Shown here one piece after another: positions 49,562-61,291 of a DNA stretch of 64,000 nt; position 1 is the first letter of the stretch, and each line of letters starts with the position of its first letter. A model generated the notes under the pieces. That model worked only from the letters and a program-made list of their open reading frames with translations, had not been told where the DNA came from and did not search any database. Origin of the DNA: Pseudotabrizicola sp. (GTDB lineage Bacteria; Pseudomonadota; Alphaproteobacteria; Rhodobacterales; Rhodobacteraceae); NCBI RefSeq assembly GCF_030656345.1, contig NZ_JAUSNR010000010.1:431307-495306 (forward strand), given 5' to 3'. The position numbers and the translations under genes are program-made.

Positions 49562-50185
49562 TTATTGCTCCAAAGTGGCGTTGAGGATGGTGACGGGTTG
49601 CAGCGGCACGTTGCTGTGCGGGCCTTGGCGGCCGGTGGGCACGGCGCGGATGCGGTCGAGTACGTCTAGGCCCGTGACGACGCGGCCAAACACCGCGTAG
49701 CCGTGCCCGTCTGGCGAGCGCGGTTGGTCCAGCCAGGGGTTGTCCACGGTGTTGATGAAGAACTGGGCCGTGGCCGAATCGGGCACATTGGTGCGCGCCA
49801 TCGCCACCGTGCCGCGCAAATTGCTCAGGCCGTTGCGCGACTCCAGCGCAATCGGGGGCCGGGTGGGCTTTTGCTGCATATCGGCCGTGAAACCGCCGCC
49901 CTGGATCATGAAGCCGGGGATGACGCGGTGAAACACGGTGCCGTTGTAATGGCCTTCGCGCACGTAGCGCAGAAAGTTTTGCACCGTCAGCGGTGCGCGC
50001 ACCGGGTCGAGTTCGAGCACCATGGTGCCCAGATTGGTTTGCAGCGTGACGCGCGGGGCGCTGGCAGGGGCCGGTGCCGCAGCGGGAGCGGCAGCAGGGG
50101 CCTGGGCATGGGCGCTGCCCAGCCAGAGGGCGCTGGTCAGCGCGACGGAGCCGAGCAGCAGGGGGGCGAGTTGGCGGCGTTGCAT
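49562..50185 (-). CDS. ppiA: Periplasmic peptidyl-prolyl isomerase (cyclophilin A)
   Basis: 207 aa. A signal peptide (ending SAHA near residue 28) and an Ala/Pro-rich linker precede the cyclophilin core ([42 protein letters not shown]). It is the secreted partner of ppiB; the pair probably arose by duplication. The longer upstream frame is not used. Confidence 0.93.
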   Translation of the reverse strand: MQRRQLAPLLLGSVALTSALWLGSAHAQAPAAAPAAAPAPASAPRVTLQTNLGTMVLELDPVRAPLTVQNFLRYVREGHYNGTVFHRVIPGFMIQGGGFTADMQQKPTRPPIALESRNGLSNLRGTVAMARTNVPDSATAQFFINTVDNPWLDQPRSPDGHGYAVFGRVVTGLDVLDRIRAVPTGRQGPHSNVPLQPVTILNATLEQ

Positions 50186-50226
50186 GGTATGGGTGTAGAG
50201 ATGTGGGGCTGCTGTGGGGAGGAGTT

Positions 50227-50802
50227 TTAGCGCGCCGCAGCCGGGGCCAGCAAGGCTTCGACGGTCTGCAGGCGCTGCGCCAGGCCAGCGGCGTGCGGGG
50301 CGTGTTGCAGGGCGCGGCGGTAGGACTCGGCCGCGCGCTGCAACTGCACATCGCCCAGGTTGCGCCACGCGATGGCGTAGTGCGGGTGCAGGCGCAGCGC
50401 CTGTTCGAGCGCCTGTTGCGCTTCGGCCAAGCGACCGGCAGCGGCGTGCAGCACCGCCAGGTTGTTGTGCGGCTCGGGCAGTTCCGGGTGCTCTTGCGTC
50501 AGGGCGGTGAAGGCGGCTTGGGCGGCCTCGGTCTGGCCCTGGCGTTGCAACGCTACGGCGCGCAAAAAACGCATTTGCGCATCGGCCGGGTGCTGCGCCA
50601 GCCAGGCCTCGGCCTGCGCCAGCGCGGCGGCCCAGTCACCGGCCTGGGTCTGGCGCTGCACCGCGTCGTAGGGGGCGTCCTGAGCCCAAGCGCTCGCGCT
50701 GCCCAGCCCGAGCAGCAGCGCCAGCAGGGCGGCAGCCAACAGGCGCCAAGCGTGGGGCGGGTGCAACGGCCGCCAAACGCGGTCAGGAAGGGCAAAGGGC
50801 AT
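50227..50802 (-). CDS. Secreted or membrane-anchored TPR protein
   Basis: 191 aa from the ATG at 50,802. A signal peptide or anchor covers about residues 14-41. About four tetratricopeptide helical pairs follow (for example [31 protein letters not shown]). TPRs bind other proteins; the partner is unknown. It lies directly before ppiA on the same strand, so it may act in envelope folding. Confidence 0.82.
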   Translation of the reverse strand: MPFALPDRVWRPLHPPHAWRLLAAALLALLLGLGSASAWAQDAPYDAVQRQTQAGDWAAALAQAEAWLAQHPADAQMRFLRAVALQRQGQTEAAQAAFTALTQEHPELPEPHNNLAVLHAAAGRLAEAQQALEQALRLHPHYAIAWRNLGDVQLQRAAESYRRALQHAPHAAGLAQRLQTVEALLAPAAAR

Positions 50803-50929
50803 GTGAACGGGCAAGGCAGGGGCTCGAATGCGGGGATCGGTGGCCGCAGCGGCGGCGCCGATATACTTGCCCGATTGTATCTGCGGTACCCCAAACCACG
50901 CCCGCCCTTGCCCGCTCCGCCCCCATCAC

Positions 50930-52335
<1,406 letters not shown>

Positions 52336-52336
<1 letters not shown>

Positions 52337-53124
52337 TGGCCAGCCTGCGCGTGCCCAAGGCCGTGCGCCCACCCGCCAGCGCACGCAGCGCCAAGGCCAG
52401 CAGCCCTAGGTCGATTGCCGCCGCCGGTTTGTGCTCGTCCGCCGCCGCGCTACCGCCCACCCTGCCACTGCCCAACGCGCAGCCGCCCAGCCCGGTTGCG
52501 GCCTGCCGGGTGCCTCCCTACTGGGCCGACGCCTGTACCCACCTGAGCGAGCGCGACCGGGTGTTATGCAAGCTCATCCCCCACACGCCGCACACGGGCT
52601 TGCAGTCGCACGGCGACCCCTTCGTCACCCTGGTGCGCAGCGTGATCGGGCAGCAGATTTCGGTGGTGGCGGCGCAAGCCGTGTGGCAGCGTTTCGAAAA
52701 GCTGCTGCCCCAATTCGAGCCCGCCGCCTTGCTGCGGCTGCGCGTGGATGAGATGCGCGCCGCCGGTCTGAGCGCGCGCAAGGTCGAGTATCTGGTTGAT
52801 TTGGCCTTGCACTTCGACAGCGGCCAGATGCGCCCCGAAGACTGGCCGGGCATGGACGACGAGGCCATCGTGAAGCAACTGGTGGCGATTCGCGGCATCG
52901 GGCGCTGGACCGCCGATATGTTCCTGATTTTTCACCTGCTGCGCCCCAACGTGTTGCCGCTCGACGACGTGGGCCTGATCCGGGGCATCAGCCAGAGTTA
53001 TTTTTCGGGCGAGCCGGTCAGCCGCAGCGACGCGCGCGAAGTCGCCGCCCCCTGGGGCCCCTATTGCAGCGTGGCGACTTGGTATATTTGGCGCTCGCTG
53101 GACCCGCTGCCGGTGGCGTATTGA
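52336..53124 (+). CDS. alkA: DNA-3-methyladenine glycosylase II-type enzyme
   Basis: 262 aa. The HhH-GPD fold has the hairpin VAIRGIGRWTADMFLIFHL and the catalytic aspartate region VLPLDDVGLIRGI. It removes alkylated bases in base excision repair. It lacks the AlkA N-terminal domain; about 60 low-complexity residues come first. The start overlaps the cysS stop (TGATG). Confidence 0.9.
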
Positions 53125-53193
53125 CCGCCCGCGTACGCGCTGAGCCTCACGGCCCGCATTAATTTTTCCCCTCACCGACCCAGGAGCCCAATC

Positions 53194-54204
53194 TTGGCCA
53201 AAAAAAGTTTCCTCGACTTCGAGCAACCGATTGCCGAGCTGGAAAGCAAAATCGAAGAGCTGCGCTACGTGCAGAGCGAATCGGCGGTCGATATCTCGCA
53301 AGAGATCGAGCAGCTCAGCAAGAAAAGCCTGCAACTCACCAAGGACATCTACACCCACCTGACGCCGTGGCAGGTGACGAAGATCGCCCGCCACAGCGAG
53401 CGCCCCTACACGCTCGACTACGTGCGCGAGATTTTTACGCACTTCGTCGAACTGCATGGTGACCGCCACTTTTCCGATGACCAGAGCATCGTGGGCGGGC
53501 TGGCGCGCTTCAACGGCCAGCCCTGCATGGTGTTGGGTCAGCAAAAAGGCCGCGACACCAAGGAGCGCACGCTGCGCAACTTTGGCATGACGCGCCCCGA
53601 GGGCTACCGCAAGGCGCTGCGCCTGATGAAGCTGGCCGAGAAGTTCCGCCTGCCGGTGTTCACCTTTGTCGACACCCCCGGAGCCTTTCCCGGCATCGAT
53701 GCCGAGGAGCGCAGCCAGTCCGAAGCCATCGGGCGCAACATCTACGAGATGGCGCAGCTCGAAGTACCGATCATCAGCACCATCATCGGCGAAGGCGGCT
53801 CCGGCGGCGCGCTGGCCATTGCCGTGGCCGATCAGGTGCTGATGCTGCAATACGCGGTTTATTCGGTCATCAGCCCCGAGGGTTGCGCCTCGATCTTGTG
53901 GAAAACCAGCGAACGCGCCAGCGACGCCGCCGAGGCGCTGGGCATCACCGCGCACCGCCTGAAGGCGCTCGGGCTGGTGGACAAGATCGTCAGCGAGCCG
54001 GTGGGCGGCGCGCACCGCGACCCCAAGCAGATGGCGGTGTTCCTCAAGCGCGCGCTCACCGATGCCCTGCGCCAGGTGGCCGACTACAAGCCCAAAGAGC
54101 TGCTGGAGCAGCGCCACGCCCGCCTCAACGGCTTTGGCCGCTACACCGACACCAAGGCCGACAGCCGCAGCGGCAGCGGTCGCGCCGACAGCCACGCGGG
54201 TTGA
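53194..54204 (+). CDS. accA: Acetyl-CoA carboxylase carboxyltransferase alpha subunit
   Basis: 336 aa. It begins at a TTG ([13 protein letters not shown]), with AGGAG eight bases upstream; no ATG fits. The carboxyltransferase core includes [15 protein letters not shown] and [20 protein letters not shown]. It makes malonyl-CoA with AccD and AccBC. The C-terminal tail is extended and Ser/Gly-rich. Confidence 0.97.
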   Translation: MAKKSFLDFEQPIAELESKIEELRYVQSESAVDISQEIEQLSKKSLQLTKDIYTHLTPWQVTKIARHSERPYTLDYVREIFTHFVELHGDRHFSDDQSIVGGLARFNGQPCMVLGQQKGRDTKERTLRNFGMTRPEGYRKALRLMKLAEKFRLPVFTFVDTPGAFPGIDAEERSQSEAIGRNIYEMAQLEVPIISTIIGEGGSGGALAIAVADQVLMLQYAVYSVISPEGCASILWKTSERASDAAEALGITAHRLKALGLVDKIVSEPVGGAHRDPKQMAVFLKRALTDALRQVADYKPKELLEQRHARLNGFGRYTDTKADSRSGSGRADSHAG

Positions 54205-54208
54205 GGCG

Positions 54209-55225
54209 GTGGTGGCCCCGGCCCCGGCTCCACCACCCCCCGGACTGGCCAGTCTGCGCGCCTGGGCGCAGCGCCACGGCTTGCCCACGCAAGCGCAGGC
54301 CGCCCCCCAGCCTTGGGCCGTGGCCTACAGCGGCGGGGCCGATTCCACCGCGCTGCTGCGGGCGGCGCACGCGCTCTGGCCCGGCCGGGTGCAGGCCTTG
54401 CACATCCACCACGGTTTGCAGCCGGCGGCCGAAGGCTTTGCCGAGCACGCGCAGCGCTGCTGCGATCAACTCGGGCTGCCGCTGCGCATCGAGCGGGTGC
54501 AAGCTGGGCCCGCGCGCGGCCAAAGCCCGGAAGAGGCGGCGCGCCAAGCCCGCTACGCGGCGCTGGCGCGGCTGGCCCAAGCCCACGGCGCGGCTTGGGT
54601 GCTGCTGGGGCAGCAGGCGCAAGACCAGATCGAAACCCTGCTGCTGGCGCTCAGCCGCGGCGCCGGGCTGCCGGGGCTGGCGGCCATGCCCGAGGCCATG
54701 CAGCGCCACGGGGTCTGCTTTGGCCGCCCTTGGCTGCACGAAGACGGCGCGGCGCTGCGCCAGTGGCTCGACACCCAAGCCGTGCCCTACCAGCAAGACC
54801 CGAGCAACCAAGACTTGCGCTACACCCGCAACCGCATCCGCGCGCACCTGCTGCCTGCGCTGCTGCAGCACTTTCCCGCCAGCCTGCGCACGGTGGCGCG
54901 CAGCACCAGCCAGATTGCCCAGGCGCAGCGCCTGCTGGACGAGCTGGCGGCGCAGGACTTGCTGGCGGTGGGCAACCCGCCCGCCATCGCCGCCGTACAA
55001 GCCTTAAGCCCCGACCGCCAAGCCAACCTGCTGCGCCACTGGCTGCGCAGCCAGCACGGCACCCAGGCCAGCGCCGCCCAACTGCAGCAACTGCTGCACC
55101 AAGTGGCCGCCTGTCGCACCCGGGGCCACCAAATCGAGATCAAGGTGGGGCAGGGGCGGGTGCGGCGTTGCGGTGCGCACTTGGATCTTGAGTCGGATGC
55201 TGCCATGCCGCCATTTATAATTTGA
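54209..55225 (+). CDS. tilS: tRNA(Ile)-lysidine synthase
   Basis: 338 aa from a GTG. The PP-loop SGGADSTALL (residues 41-50) and the RNA-binding HHGLQPAAEGFAEHAQRCC, plus NRIRAHLLPALLQHFP, mark TilS. It converts the tRNA-Ile2 CAU wobble base to lysidine. It lacks the large C-terminal domain of the E. coli enzyme. Other GTG starts near 54,212 are possible. Confidence 0.92.
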   Translation: MVAPAPAPPPPGLASLRAWAQRHGLPTQAQAAPQPWAVAYSGGADSTALLRAAHALWPGRVQALHIHHGLQPAAEGFAEHAQRCCDQLGLPLRIERVQAGPARGQSPEEAARQARYAALARLAQAHGAAWVLLGQQAQDQIETLLLALSRGAGLPGLAAMPEAMQRHGVCFGRPWLHEDGAALRQWLDTQAVPYQQDPSNQDLRYTRNRIRAHLLPALLQHFPASLRTVARSTSQIAQAQRLLDELAAQDLLAVGNPPAIAAVQALSPDRQANLLRHWLRSQHGTQASAAQLQQLLHQVAACRTRGHQIEIKVGQGRVRRCGAHLDLESDAAMPPFII

Positions 55226-55295
55226 GGCTTTGACTCACTGGCTGGCAGCCTTGGCTGCACGGTACGGCCACACCACACCCATCGCACCCCCTCTC

Positions 55296-56579
55296 ATGGC
55301 ACTCATCGTTCACAAATACGGCGGCACCAGCATGGGCTCGACCGAGCGCATCCGCAACGTGGCCAAACGCGTCGCCAAATGGCAGCGCGCCGGGCACCAG
55401 ATGGTGGTGGTGCCCAGCGCCATGAGCGGCGAGACCAACCGCTTGCTGGCGCTGGCCAAAGAGCTGGCCCCGGCGCAGCCCGGCAGCGCCACCGAGCGCG
55501 AGCTCGACCAGCTCGCCGCCACCGGCGAGCAGGCCTCGTCGGCGCTGCTGGCCATCGCCTTGCAAGCCGAAGGGCTGCAGGCCGTGAGCTATTGCGGCTG
55601 GCAGGTGCCGATCCGCACCAACAGCGCCTACACCAAGGCGCGCATCGAATCCATCGAAAAAGATCGCATCCAGGCCGATCTGGCGGCTGGCAAGGTGGTC
55701 ATCATCACCGGCTTTCAGGGCGTGGATGAGCAGGGGAACATCACCACCCTGGGCCGTGGCGGCTCCGACACCTCGGCGGTGGCGGTGGCGGCGGCCATCG
55801 GCGCGCTCGAATGCCTGATCTACACCGACGTTGATGGCGTTTACACCACCGACCCGCGCGTGGTGCCCGAGGCGCGCCGCCTGCCGCGCGTGAGCTTCGA
55901 GGAAATGCTGGAAATGGCCAGCATGGGCTCGAAGGTGCTGCAAATCCGCTCGGTCGAGTTTGCCGGCAAATACCGCATGCCGATCCGCGTGCTCTCGAGC
56001 TTTACGCCCTGGGACGTCGATCTGAACGAAGAAGCCCAATCCGGCACCCTGATCACTTTTGAGGATGAGCAAACCATGGAACAAGCCGTCGTCTCCGGCA
56101 TCGCCTTCAACCGCGACGAAGCCAAAATCACCGTGCTCGGCGTGCCCGACCGGCCCGGTATCGCCTACCAAATTTTGGGTGCGGTGGCCGAGGCCAACGT
56201 GGAAGTGGATGTGATCATCCAAAACATCAGCAAAGACGGCAAAACCGATTTCAGCTTCACCGTACACCGCAACGACTACGCCAAAACACTGGAGCTGCTG
56301 CGCAGCCAGGTGGTACCCAAGCTGGGTGCGGCCGAGGTGCAAGGCGATGCGCGCATCTGCAAGGTCAGCATCGTCGGCATCGGCATGCGCAGCCACGTGG
56401 GCGTGGCCAGCCGCATGTTTCGCTGCCTGAGCGAGGAGGGCATCAACATCCAGATGATCAGCACCTCCGAGATCAAAACCTCGGTCGTGATCGACGAAAA
56501 ATACATGGAGCTGGCCGTGCGCGCCCTGCACCGCGAGTTCGACCTCGATCAACCCACCGACAGCCTGGCCACTGCCTGA
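55296..56579 (+). CDS. lysC: Aspartate kinase
   Basis: 427 aa. [19 protein letters not shown] is the kinase start, and [16 protein letters not shown] and [18 protein letters not shown] follow. Two ACT domains lie in the last 160 residues. It makes aspartyl phosphate for lysine, methionine and threonine, probably feedback-inhibited through the ACT domains. Confidence 0.97.
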   Translation: MALIVHKYGGTSMGSTERIRNVAKRVAKWQRAGHQMVVVPSAMSGETNRLLALAKELAPAQPGSATERELDQLAATGEQASSALLAIALQAEGLQAVSYCGWQVPIRTNSAYTKARIESIEKDRIQADLAAGKVVIITGFQGVDEQGNITTLGRGGSDTSAVAVAAAIGALECLIYTDVDGVYTTDPRVVPEARRLPRVSFEEMLEMASMGSKVLQIRSVEFAGKYRMPIRVLSSFTPWDVDLNEEAQSGTLITFEDEQTMEQAVVSGIAFNRDEAKITVLGVPDRPGIAYQILGAVAEANVEVDVIIQNISKDGKTDFSFTVHRNDYAKTLELLRSQVVPKLGAAEVQGDARICKVSIVGIGMRSHVGVASRMFRCLSEEGINIQMISTSEIKTSVVIDEKYMELAVRALHREFDLDQPTDSLATA

Positions 56580-56638
56580 GACTTTTGCGCAGAGCCTGCC
56601 CCAGATCGCAGCGGTTTTGGGGCATAATCCAAAGTTCT

Positions 56639-56731
56639 GGAGTGATGACCGAGAGGCCGAAGGTGCTCCCCTGCGAAGGGAGTATGCGGTGTAGAGCCGC
56701 ATCGAGGGTTCGAATCCCTCTCACTCCGCCA
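56639..56731 (+). tRNA. Serine-type tRNA with GCG anticodon
   Basis: All tRNA parts fold: acceptor GGAGTGA/TCACTCC with encoded GCCA, D-arm, anticodon stem CTCCC/GGGAG, long variable arm (about 20 bases), T-arm GAGGG/CCCTC with TTCGAAT. The long variable arm and overall sequence match tRNA-Ser(GCU). The seven-base loop is CTGCGAA, so the anticodon (56,673-56,675) is GCG, where GCU is expected. GCG reads arginine CGC/CGU codons. It sits 12 bases before fpr and just after lysC. Confidence 0.92.
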
Positions 56732-56743
56732 AATATCGCAAAA

Positions 56744-57520
56744 ATGAGCGCATTCAACGAAGAACGGGTACTCACCGTTCACCACTGGACCGACCGGCTG
56801 TTCAGTTTCACCACCACGCGCGACCCCTCGCTTCGTTTCTCCAACGGCCACTTCACCATGATCGGGCTGCGGGTAGAGGGCGGCAAGCCTTTGCTGCGCG
56901 CCTACAGCATCGCCAGCGCCAATTACGAGGAGCACCTCGAGTTCCTCAGCATCAAGGTGCCCGACGGCCCGCTCACCAGCCGCTTGCAGCACATCCAGCC
57001 TGGCGACATCATTGTGGTGGGGCGCAAGCCCACCGGCACGCTGCTGATCGACTACCTGCTGCCGGGCAAGCGCCTGTATTTGCTGGGCACCGGCACTGGG
57101 CTGGCACCGTGGATGAGCATCATCCGCGACCCGGCCACCTACGAAAAATTTGAGCAGGTGGTGCTGGTGCACGGGGTGCGCGAGGTCAAGGAACTGGCCT
57201 ACTACGACTACCTCACGGTGGACTTGCCGCAGCACGAGTTTCTGGGTGAGATGGTGAGTCAGCAACTGCGCTACTACCCGACCGTGACGCGCGAGCCCTT
57301 CATCAACCGCGGCCGCGTTACCGACCTGATCGAAAACGGCAAGCTGGCCGCCGATCTGGGCCTGCCAGCGCTTGACCCAGCACATGACCGGGTCATGATT
57401 TGCGGCAGCCCCGAGATGCTGCGCGACCTCAAGCGCATGATGGAGCAGCGCCAGTTCGTCGAAGGAAACACGAGCACGCCAGGCGACTATGTGATCGAGC
57501 GCGCCTTCGTCGAGAGCTAA
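56744..57520 (+). CDS. fpr: Ferredoxin/flavodoxin-NADP+ reductase
   Basis: 258 aa. The FAD motif is RAYSIASANYEEHLEF, and the NADP region GTGTGLAPWMSIIRDP. It ends VIERAFVES, the usual FPR C-terminus. It transfers electrons between NADPH and ferredoxin or flavodoxin. The ATG is 12 bases after a tRNA gene, so the tRNA transcript may read into it. Confidence 0.95.
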   Translation: MSAFNEERVLTVHHWTDRLFSFTTTRDPSLRFSNGHFTMIGLRVEGGKPLLRAYSIASANYEEHLEFLSIKVPDGPLTSRLQHIQPGDIIVVGRKPTGTLLIDYLLPGKRLYLLGTGTGLAPWMSIIRDPATYEKFEQVVLVHGVREVKELAYYDYLTVDLPQHEFLGEMVSQQLRYYPTVTREPFINRGRVTDLIENGKLAADLGLPALDPAHDRVMICGSPEMLRDLKRMMEQRQFVEGNTSTPGDYVIERAFVES

Positions 57521-57539
57521 TGCGCTATCCTTGGCGCCC

Positions 57540-58052
57540 ATGAGCACTTGGTTTGACTCTTTGGCACACCACCCACGGCGCTGGCTGCTGCTGTTGGTGC
57601 TGGTGTGCGCGGGCATGTTTGCCTATGGCGCGTATTTGCAGCACGTGGTGGGCCTGCAGCCCTGCCCGATGTGCGTGGTGCAGCGCTACGCCCTGATGGG
57701 TGTAGGCCTGCTGGCCTTGCTTACGGCGGTTTTTGCACAGCGGCTGGTGCACCTGGTGGGCTTGGCTGCTATCGTATTGATGGCCGGTTTTGGGGCCTTC
57801 ACCGCCGCGCGCCAGAGCTGGCTGCAGTGGTACCCGCCCGAGTTCGTCACCTGCGGGCGCGATTTCTACGGCATGATCGCCAGCTTCCCGCTCGAGCGCC
57901 TGATCCCGATGTTGTTCAGCGGCAGCGGTGATTGCGCCAAAGTTGACTGGACCTTTCTCGGCCTGACGATCGCCAACTGGTCGTTTCTGGTGTTCACAGG
58001 CATGGCGCTGCTGGCATTGGCGCTGTTCGTGGCTTTGCTGCGACGGCGCTGA
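57540..58052 (+). CDS. dsbB: DsbB, quinone-linked disulfide oxidase
   Basis: 170 aa, four membrane helices. The first Cys pair is CPMC in GLQPCPMCVVQ, and the second pair is in FVTCGRDF and GSGDCAKVDW. It reoxidises periplasmic DsbA using quinone. No DsbA is in the window. Confidence 0.93.
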   Translation: MSTWFDSLAHHPRRWLLLLVLVCAGMFAYGAYLQHVVGLQPCPMCVVQRYALMGVGLLALLTAVFAQRLVHLVGLAAIVLMAGFGAFTAARQSWLQWYPPEFVTCGRDFYGMIASFPLERLIPMLFSGSGDCAKVDWTFLGLTIANWSFLVFTGMALLALALFVALLRRR

Positions 58053-58087
58053 TCTTAGCGCACCTGCGGGTTTCACCATCCTGTCAT

Positions 58088-58577
58088 GCCGGCGATTTGG
58101 CCGGGATTTCGGTCTATGCACACGAAGCCTTGGTGCGGCCGCCCACCGGCAGCCCGTGGAACGGCCCGCTCGAGTTGCTGACCTCGGCGCAAAGCGAAAA
58201 TTTGACGCTTGAATTTGAGCTCGAATGCCTGTTTCGGGCCCTGTGGTACTGGAGCCGCAGCGCGCGCGTCGGGCGGCTGTTTCTCAACGTCAGCGCCTCG
58301 GTGCTGGTTAAGGCCGCCGAGCGCCAGCAGATCGTGCGCCTGTTCGACCACGCGCAGGCCTTGGGGCTGTCGCTCTCGTCGCTGGTGCTGGAGCTGACCG
58401 AGCACGAGCAGGTCACCGAAATCGACGCCATCCTACACCGAGGCCGAGAACGTGGCCAACGCCGCCGCCAGTGCCAAGCACCACGCCAAACAAAGCCGCT
58501 CGGGTTTGTATGTGCTCGTGGATGCACCCAAGGCTGAAGCGAGCCCCAACCCCAACCCCGAGCACAAAGCCCCCTGA
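58088..58577 (+). pseudogene. Decayed EAL/GGDEF c-di-GMP protein
   Basis: A frame beginning near DLAGISVYAHEALVRPP carries the start of an EAL domain (HEALVR, FLNVSAS, LELTEHEQV) but lacks the catalytic N-terminal Gln-Pro region. It breaks after EIDAI. A different frame then encodes YTEAENVANAAASAKHHAKQ and a Pro-rich tail ending in TGA, resembling the end of a GGDEF domain. The middle of the protein is missing, so this is a deletion remnant. It lies directly after dsbB. Confidence 0.75.
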
Positions 58578-58597
58578 ATCCCTGCCAGCGGGGAGTG

Positions 58598-59392
58598 CTA
58601 GGGGGCAGCGTCGAGCTTGAGCACGATCAGGCTCAGGTTGTCGCAACTGCCAAAGGAACGCACTCGCGCTTGCGCCACCAGTTCTTCGCACGCCTGGCGG
58701 GGTGTTGCTTGGTGCGCCAAGGCGTTGAGCTCGGCGTCTGGAAAGCACTGCCAGATGCCGTCGCTGCAAGCCAGCAGCACATCGCCCACTTGCAGCGGTT
58801 CACAGCGGTGGCTATCGATGGTGGGTGCTTGTTGGGTGCCCAGACAATGCAGCAACAGATTGCTGCGCGGGTCGGTGCGGGCCTGTTCGTCGCTCAACAG
58901 ACCTTGCTTGACCAAAGCCTGCACCAGCGAATGGTCCTGGCTCCGGTGCAGCAACTGCGGCCCGCGAAAATGGTAGAGCCGCGAATCGCCCGAATGCGCG
59001 AAATGGCAGTGGCCGCTGGGCAACACCAAAAAGGCAGCCAGGGTGCTGTGCGGCTCCAGGTCGGCGGTGGCAGCCGTCAGGCGTATGCCGATATGGGCCT
59101 CTTGCGCCAAACGAAGCAAAAAGGCCGCGCCGTCGTCGGTGCGTGGGTCGAATTGCTCAAACACCTGTTGCGCCGTCAGCAGCACCTGTTCCGCCGCCTT
59201 GCGTCCCCCCGCAAGGCCGCCCATGCCGTCGGCGATCACGCCCAGCACGCAGCCCTTGATGTAGCGATGCGCCATCAGACCAAGCTGATCTTGTTGATAA
59301 GGGCGATCACCCTGGTCGATGCCCGTGCAGGCGTTGATGCGGTAGGGGGCGGCCATGAGAGCGTGGACGGATCGCCCGCCAAACGGGGCCAT
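58598..59392 (-). CDS. PP2C-type serine/threonine phosphatase
   Basis: 264 aa. Motifs GDRPYQQDQLG, IADGMGGLAGGRKAAEQ, HSGDSRLYHFR, CSDGIWQ and CDNLSLIVLKLD bind the metals. It is mainly a bare catalytic domain, shorter than the PP2C at 39.8 kb, and has no kinase next to it. The start with AAGG upstream is chosen; another Met 12 codons later lacks a ribosome site. Confidence 0.85.
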   Translation of the reverse strand: MAPFGGRSVHALMAAPYRINACTGIDQGDRPYQQDQLGLMAHRYIKGCVLGVIADGMGGLAGGRKAAEQVLLTAQQVFEQFDPRTDDGAAFLLRLAQEAHIGIRLTAATADLEPHSTLAAFLVLPSGHCHFAHSGDSRLYHFRGPQLLHRSQDHSLVQALVKQGLLSDEQARTDPRSNLLLHCLGTQQAPTIDSHRCEPLQVGDVLLACSDGIWQCFPDAELNALAHQATPRQACEELVAQARVRSFGSCDNLSLIVLKLDAAP

Positions 59393-59441
59393 GGGTGTGC
59401 CTTGATCTGGCCTTCTGATTAAGCCTTCTTCAGGTGGGGCC

Positions 59442-59918
59442 TTATTCGACGCTGCCCATCATGCTCTGCAGGTAGTTTTGCACCCCGACTTTCTCGAGCA
59501 GATCAAGCTGGGTTTCGAGGAAGTCGATGTGCTCCTCGGTGTCTTGCAGAATTTCGAGCAGCAGGTCGCGCGAGACGTAATCGCGCACGCTCTCACAGTG
59601 GGCGATGCCGTCTTTGATGGTGGCTTGGGCGGTGCGCTCGAGTGCCAAGTCGCTGCGCAAAATCTCGGGCACGTTCTCACCGATGTTGAGCTTGCCCAGG
59701 TCTTGCAGGTTGGGCAGGCCGTCGAGCGTGAAAATGCGGTCCATCAGGCGGTCGGCGTGTTTCATCTCGCCAATCGACTCTTGGTACTCTTTCTGCGCCA
59801 GTTTGTCCAAACCCCAGTGCTTGAGCATGCGGTAGTGCACAAAATACTGGTTGATGGCGGTGAGCTCGTTTTTGAGCTGGGCCTGTAAGTGGCCGATAAC
59901 TTGGGTGTCGCCTTGCAT
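59442..59918 (-). CDS. bfr: Bacterioferritin
   Basis: 158 aa. Ferroxidase ligands E18, E51 and H54, and haem-binding M52 ([11 protein letters not shown]) are visible. It stores iron as a 24-mer and limits oxidative damage. No bacterioferritin-associated ferredoxin is adjacent. Confidence 0.96.
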   Translation of the reverse strand: MQGDTQVIGHLQAQLKNELTAINQYFVHYRMLKHWGLDKLAQKEYQESIGEMKHADRLMDRIFTLDGLPNLQDLGKLNIGENVPEILRSDLALERTAQATIKDGIAHCESVRDYVSRDLLLEILQDTEEHIDFLETQLDLLEKVGVQNYLQSMMGSVE

Positions 59919-60109
59919 GGTGGTTTTCCTAGGATGGGGGTGTTTGGGCGGGCAGTGGAGGCGTCTATTCGCTGGGGACTTGTAGTAGTTTAGCGCTTTA
60001 GCGGCATTGCCACGGCGTGCTCGACTAGCAGCCCCGATAGTTTAGGCCCGATTCGGTGCGTTGATGGGGCGCGCGGGCAATCTCGGTTCAAAACGGGTCT
60101 TGAACCGGC

Positions 60110-61237
60110 TCAGTTTTGCCGCCAAGGCAGCCCGTGGTAGCGCCAGCCACCTTTGCGCCCGCGCTGCGCCTGGGCATCCGGGTCGCCCTCGAAGCCTTCG
60201 AGGATGTTGTAGGCCTCCAGACCCAGTTCGGTGGCGCGCTGGGCGGCGGGTATGGAGCGCACGCCGCTGCGGCACAGCAGCACCAGCTTGTGCCCCCCGG
60301 CGGCGGCCTGGCGCACGGCGTCGTCAAACTGCGGGTTCGGCGCCATGCCCGGCCACTGCTTCCAGGCCGCCGCCACGGCACCCGGCACAAAGCCCACCCA
60401 CTCGCGCTCGGCGTCGGTGCGCACATCCACCAGCACGGCCTGCCCCTTTTGCACCCATTGCCAAGCCAGTTGGGGCGAGACATCGCCGGCATAAGTGCCT
60501 GATTGTGTTGAGGCCGGCGGGCGCGGCTGCATGAGCAGCGCGCCATCGGCATCGTGTCGGATGCCGGAGCTCAGGTTGGCCGGCACGGCTTCATCGATGC
60601 GTCGGGGCTTGGGCAGGTTCAGGCTCTCCATAAGGGCCACGAACTCGGCCTCGGTCTTGCCCGCCACGCGCGCGTTGCCGGTCTTTTCCTGGCCGATGGT
60701 GGAATGGCTGCGGCCTTGGTAATCGTGCCCCGGCCAAACCGTGGTGCGGTCGGGCAGCGCAAACAGCACCTGAGTCAGGCTGTGGTAGAGGGCAGCAGCA
60801 CTGCCGGACTGGAAATCGGTGCGGCCGCAGCCGTTGATGAGCAAGGTGTCGCCGGTGAACACGTGCTCGCGCCAGACAAAGCTCATGCTGCCCGCTGTGT
60901 GGCCCGGGGTGTGCAAAGCCAGCAGGGTTTCGCCACCGAAACGCAGGGTGTCGCCGTGCGCCAGTTGTGTGCCTGCAGTTCCGATGCCGCAACCTGCCGG
61001 CACCGCCGTGCGTGCGCCCGCCAGCTCGGCCAGCTTGGCAGCGCTGGTGATGTGGTCGGCGTGCGCATGGGTCTCAACCGTCCAGACCAGCTTGAGACCG
61101 TATTCGCGCAGCGTGGCCAAGTCGCGCTCGATCTGCTCGTCCACCGGGTCGATGATCAGCGCCTCGCGCGTGGCCTCGTCAAACAGCACGTAGGTGTAGG
61201 TGCTGGAGTCGGCGTCAAAGAGCTGGATTGGTTTCAT
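60110..61237 (-). CDS. Persulfide dioxygenase-rhodanese fusion (ETHE1-like)
   Basis: 375 aa. The first 230 residues are a metallo-beta-lactamase fold with HAHADHITSA, TPGHTAGSMSF and GHDYQGRSHSTIG, the ETHE1/Blh persulfide dioxygenase type. The last 110 residues form a rhodanese domain with active-site LLCRSGVRSI. Such fusions oxidise glutathione persulfide to sulfite, and the rhodanese moves the sulfur. This links it to H2S detoxification. Confidence 0.9.
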   Translation of the reverse strand: MKPIQLFDADSSTYTYVLFDEATREALIIDPVDEQIERDLATLREYGLKLVWTVETHAHADHITSAAKLAELAGARTAVPAGCGIGTAGTQLAHGDTLRFGGETLLALHTPGHTAGSMSFVWREHVFTGDTLLINGCGRTDFQSGSAAALYHSLTQVLFALPDRTTVWPGHDYQGRSHSTIGQEKTGNARVAGKTEAEFVALMESLNLPKPRRIDEAVPANLSSGIRHDADGALLMQPRPPASTQSGTYAGDVSPQLAWQWVQKGQAVLVDVRTDAEREWVGFVPGAVAAAWKQWPGMAPNPQFDDAVRQAAAGGHKLVLLCRSGVRSIPAAQRATELGLEAYNILEGFEGDPDAQAQRGRKGGWRYHGLPWRQN

Positions 61238-61291
61238 GCTGTTGCCTTTGCCTGAAATTATGCATCAGCCCTGAATCTGCGATCATAGCGC

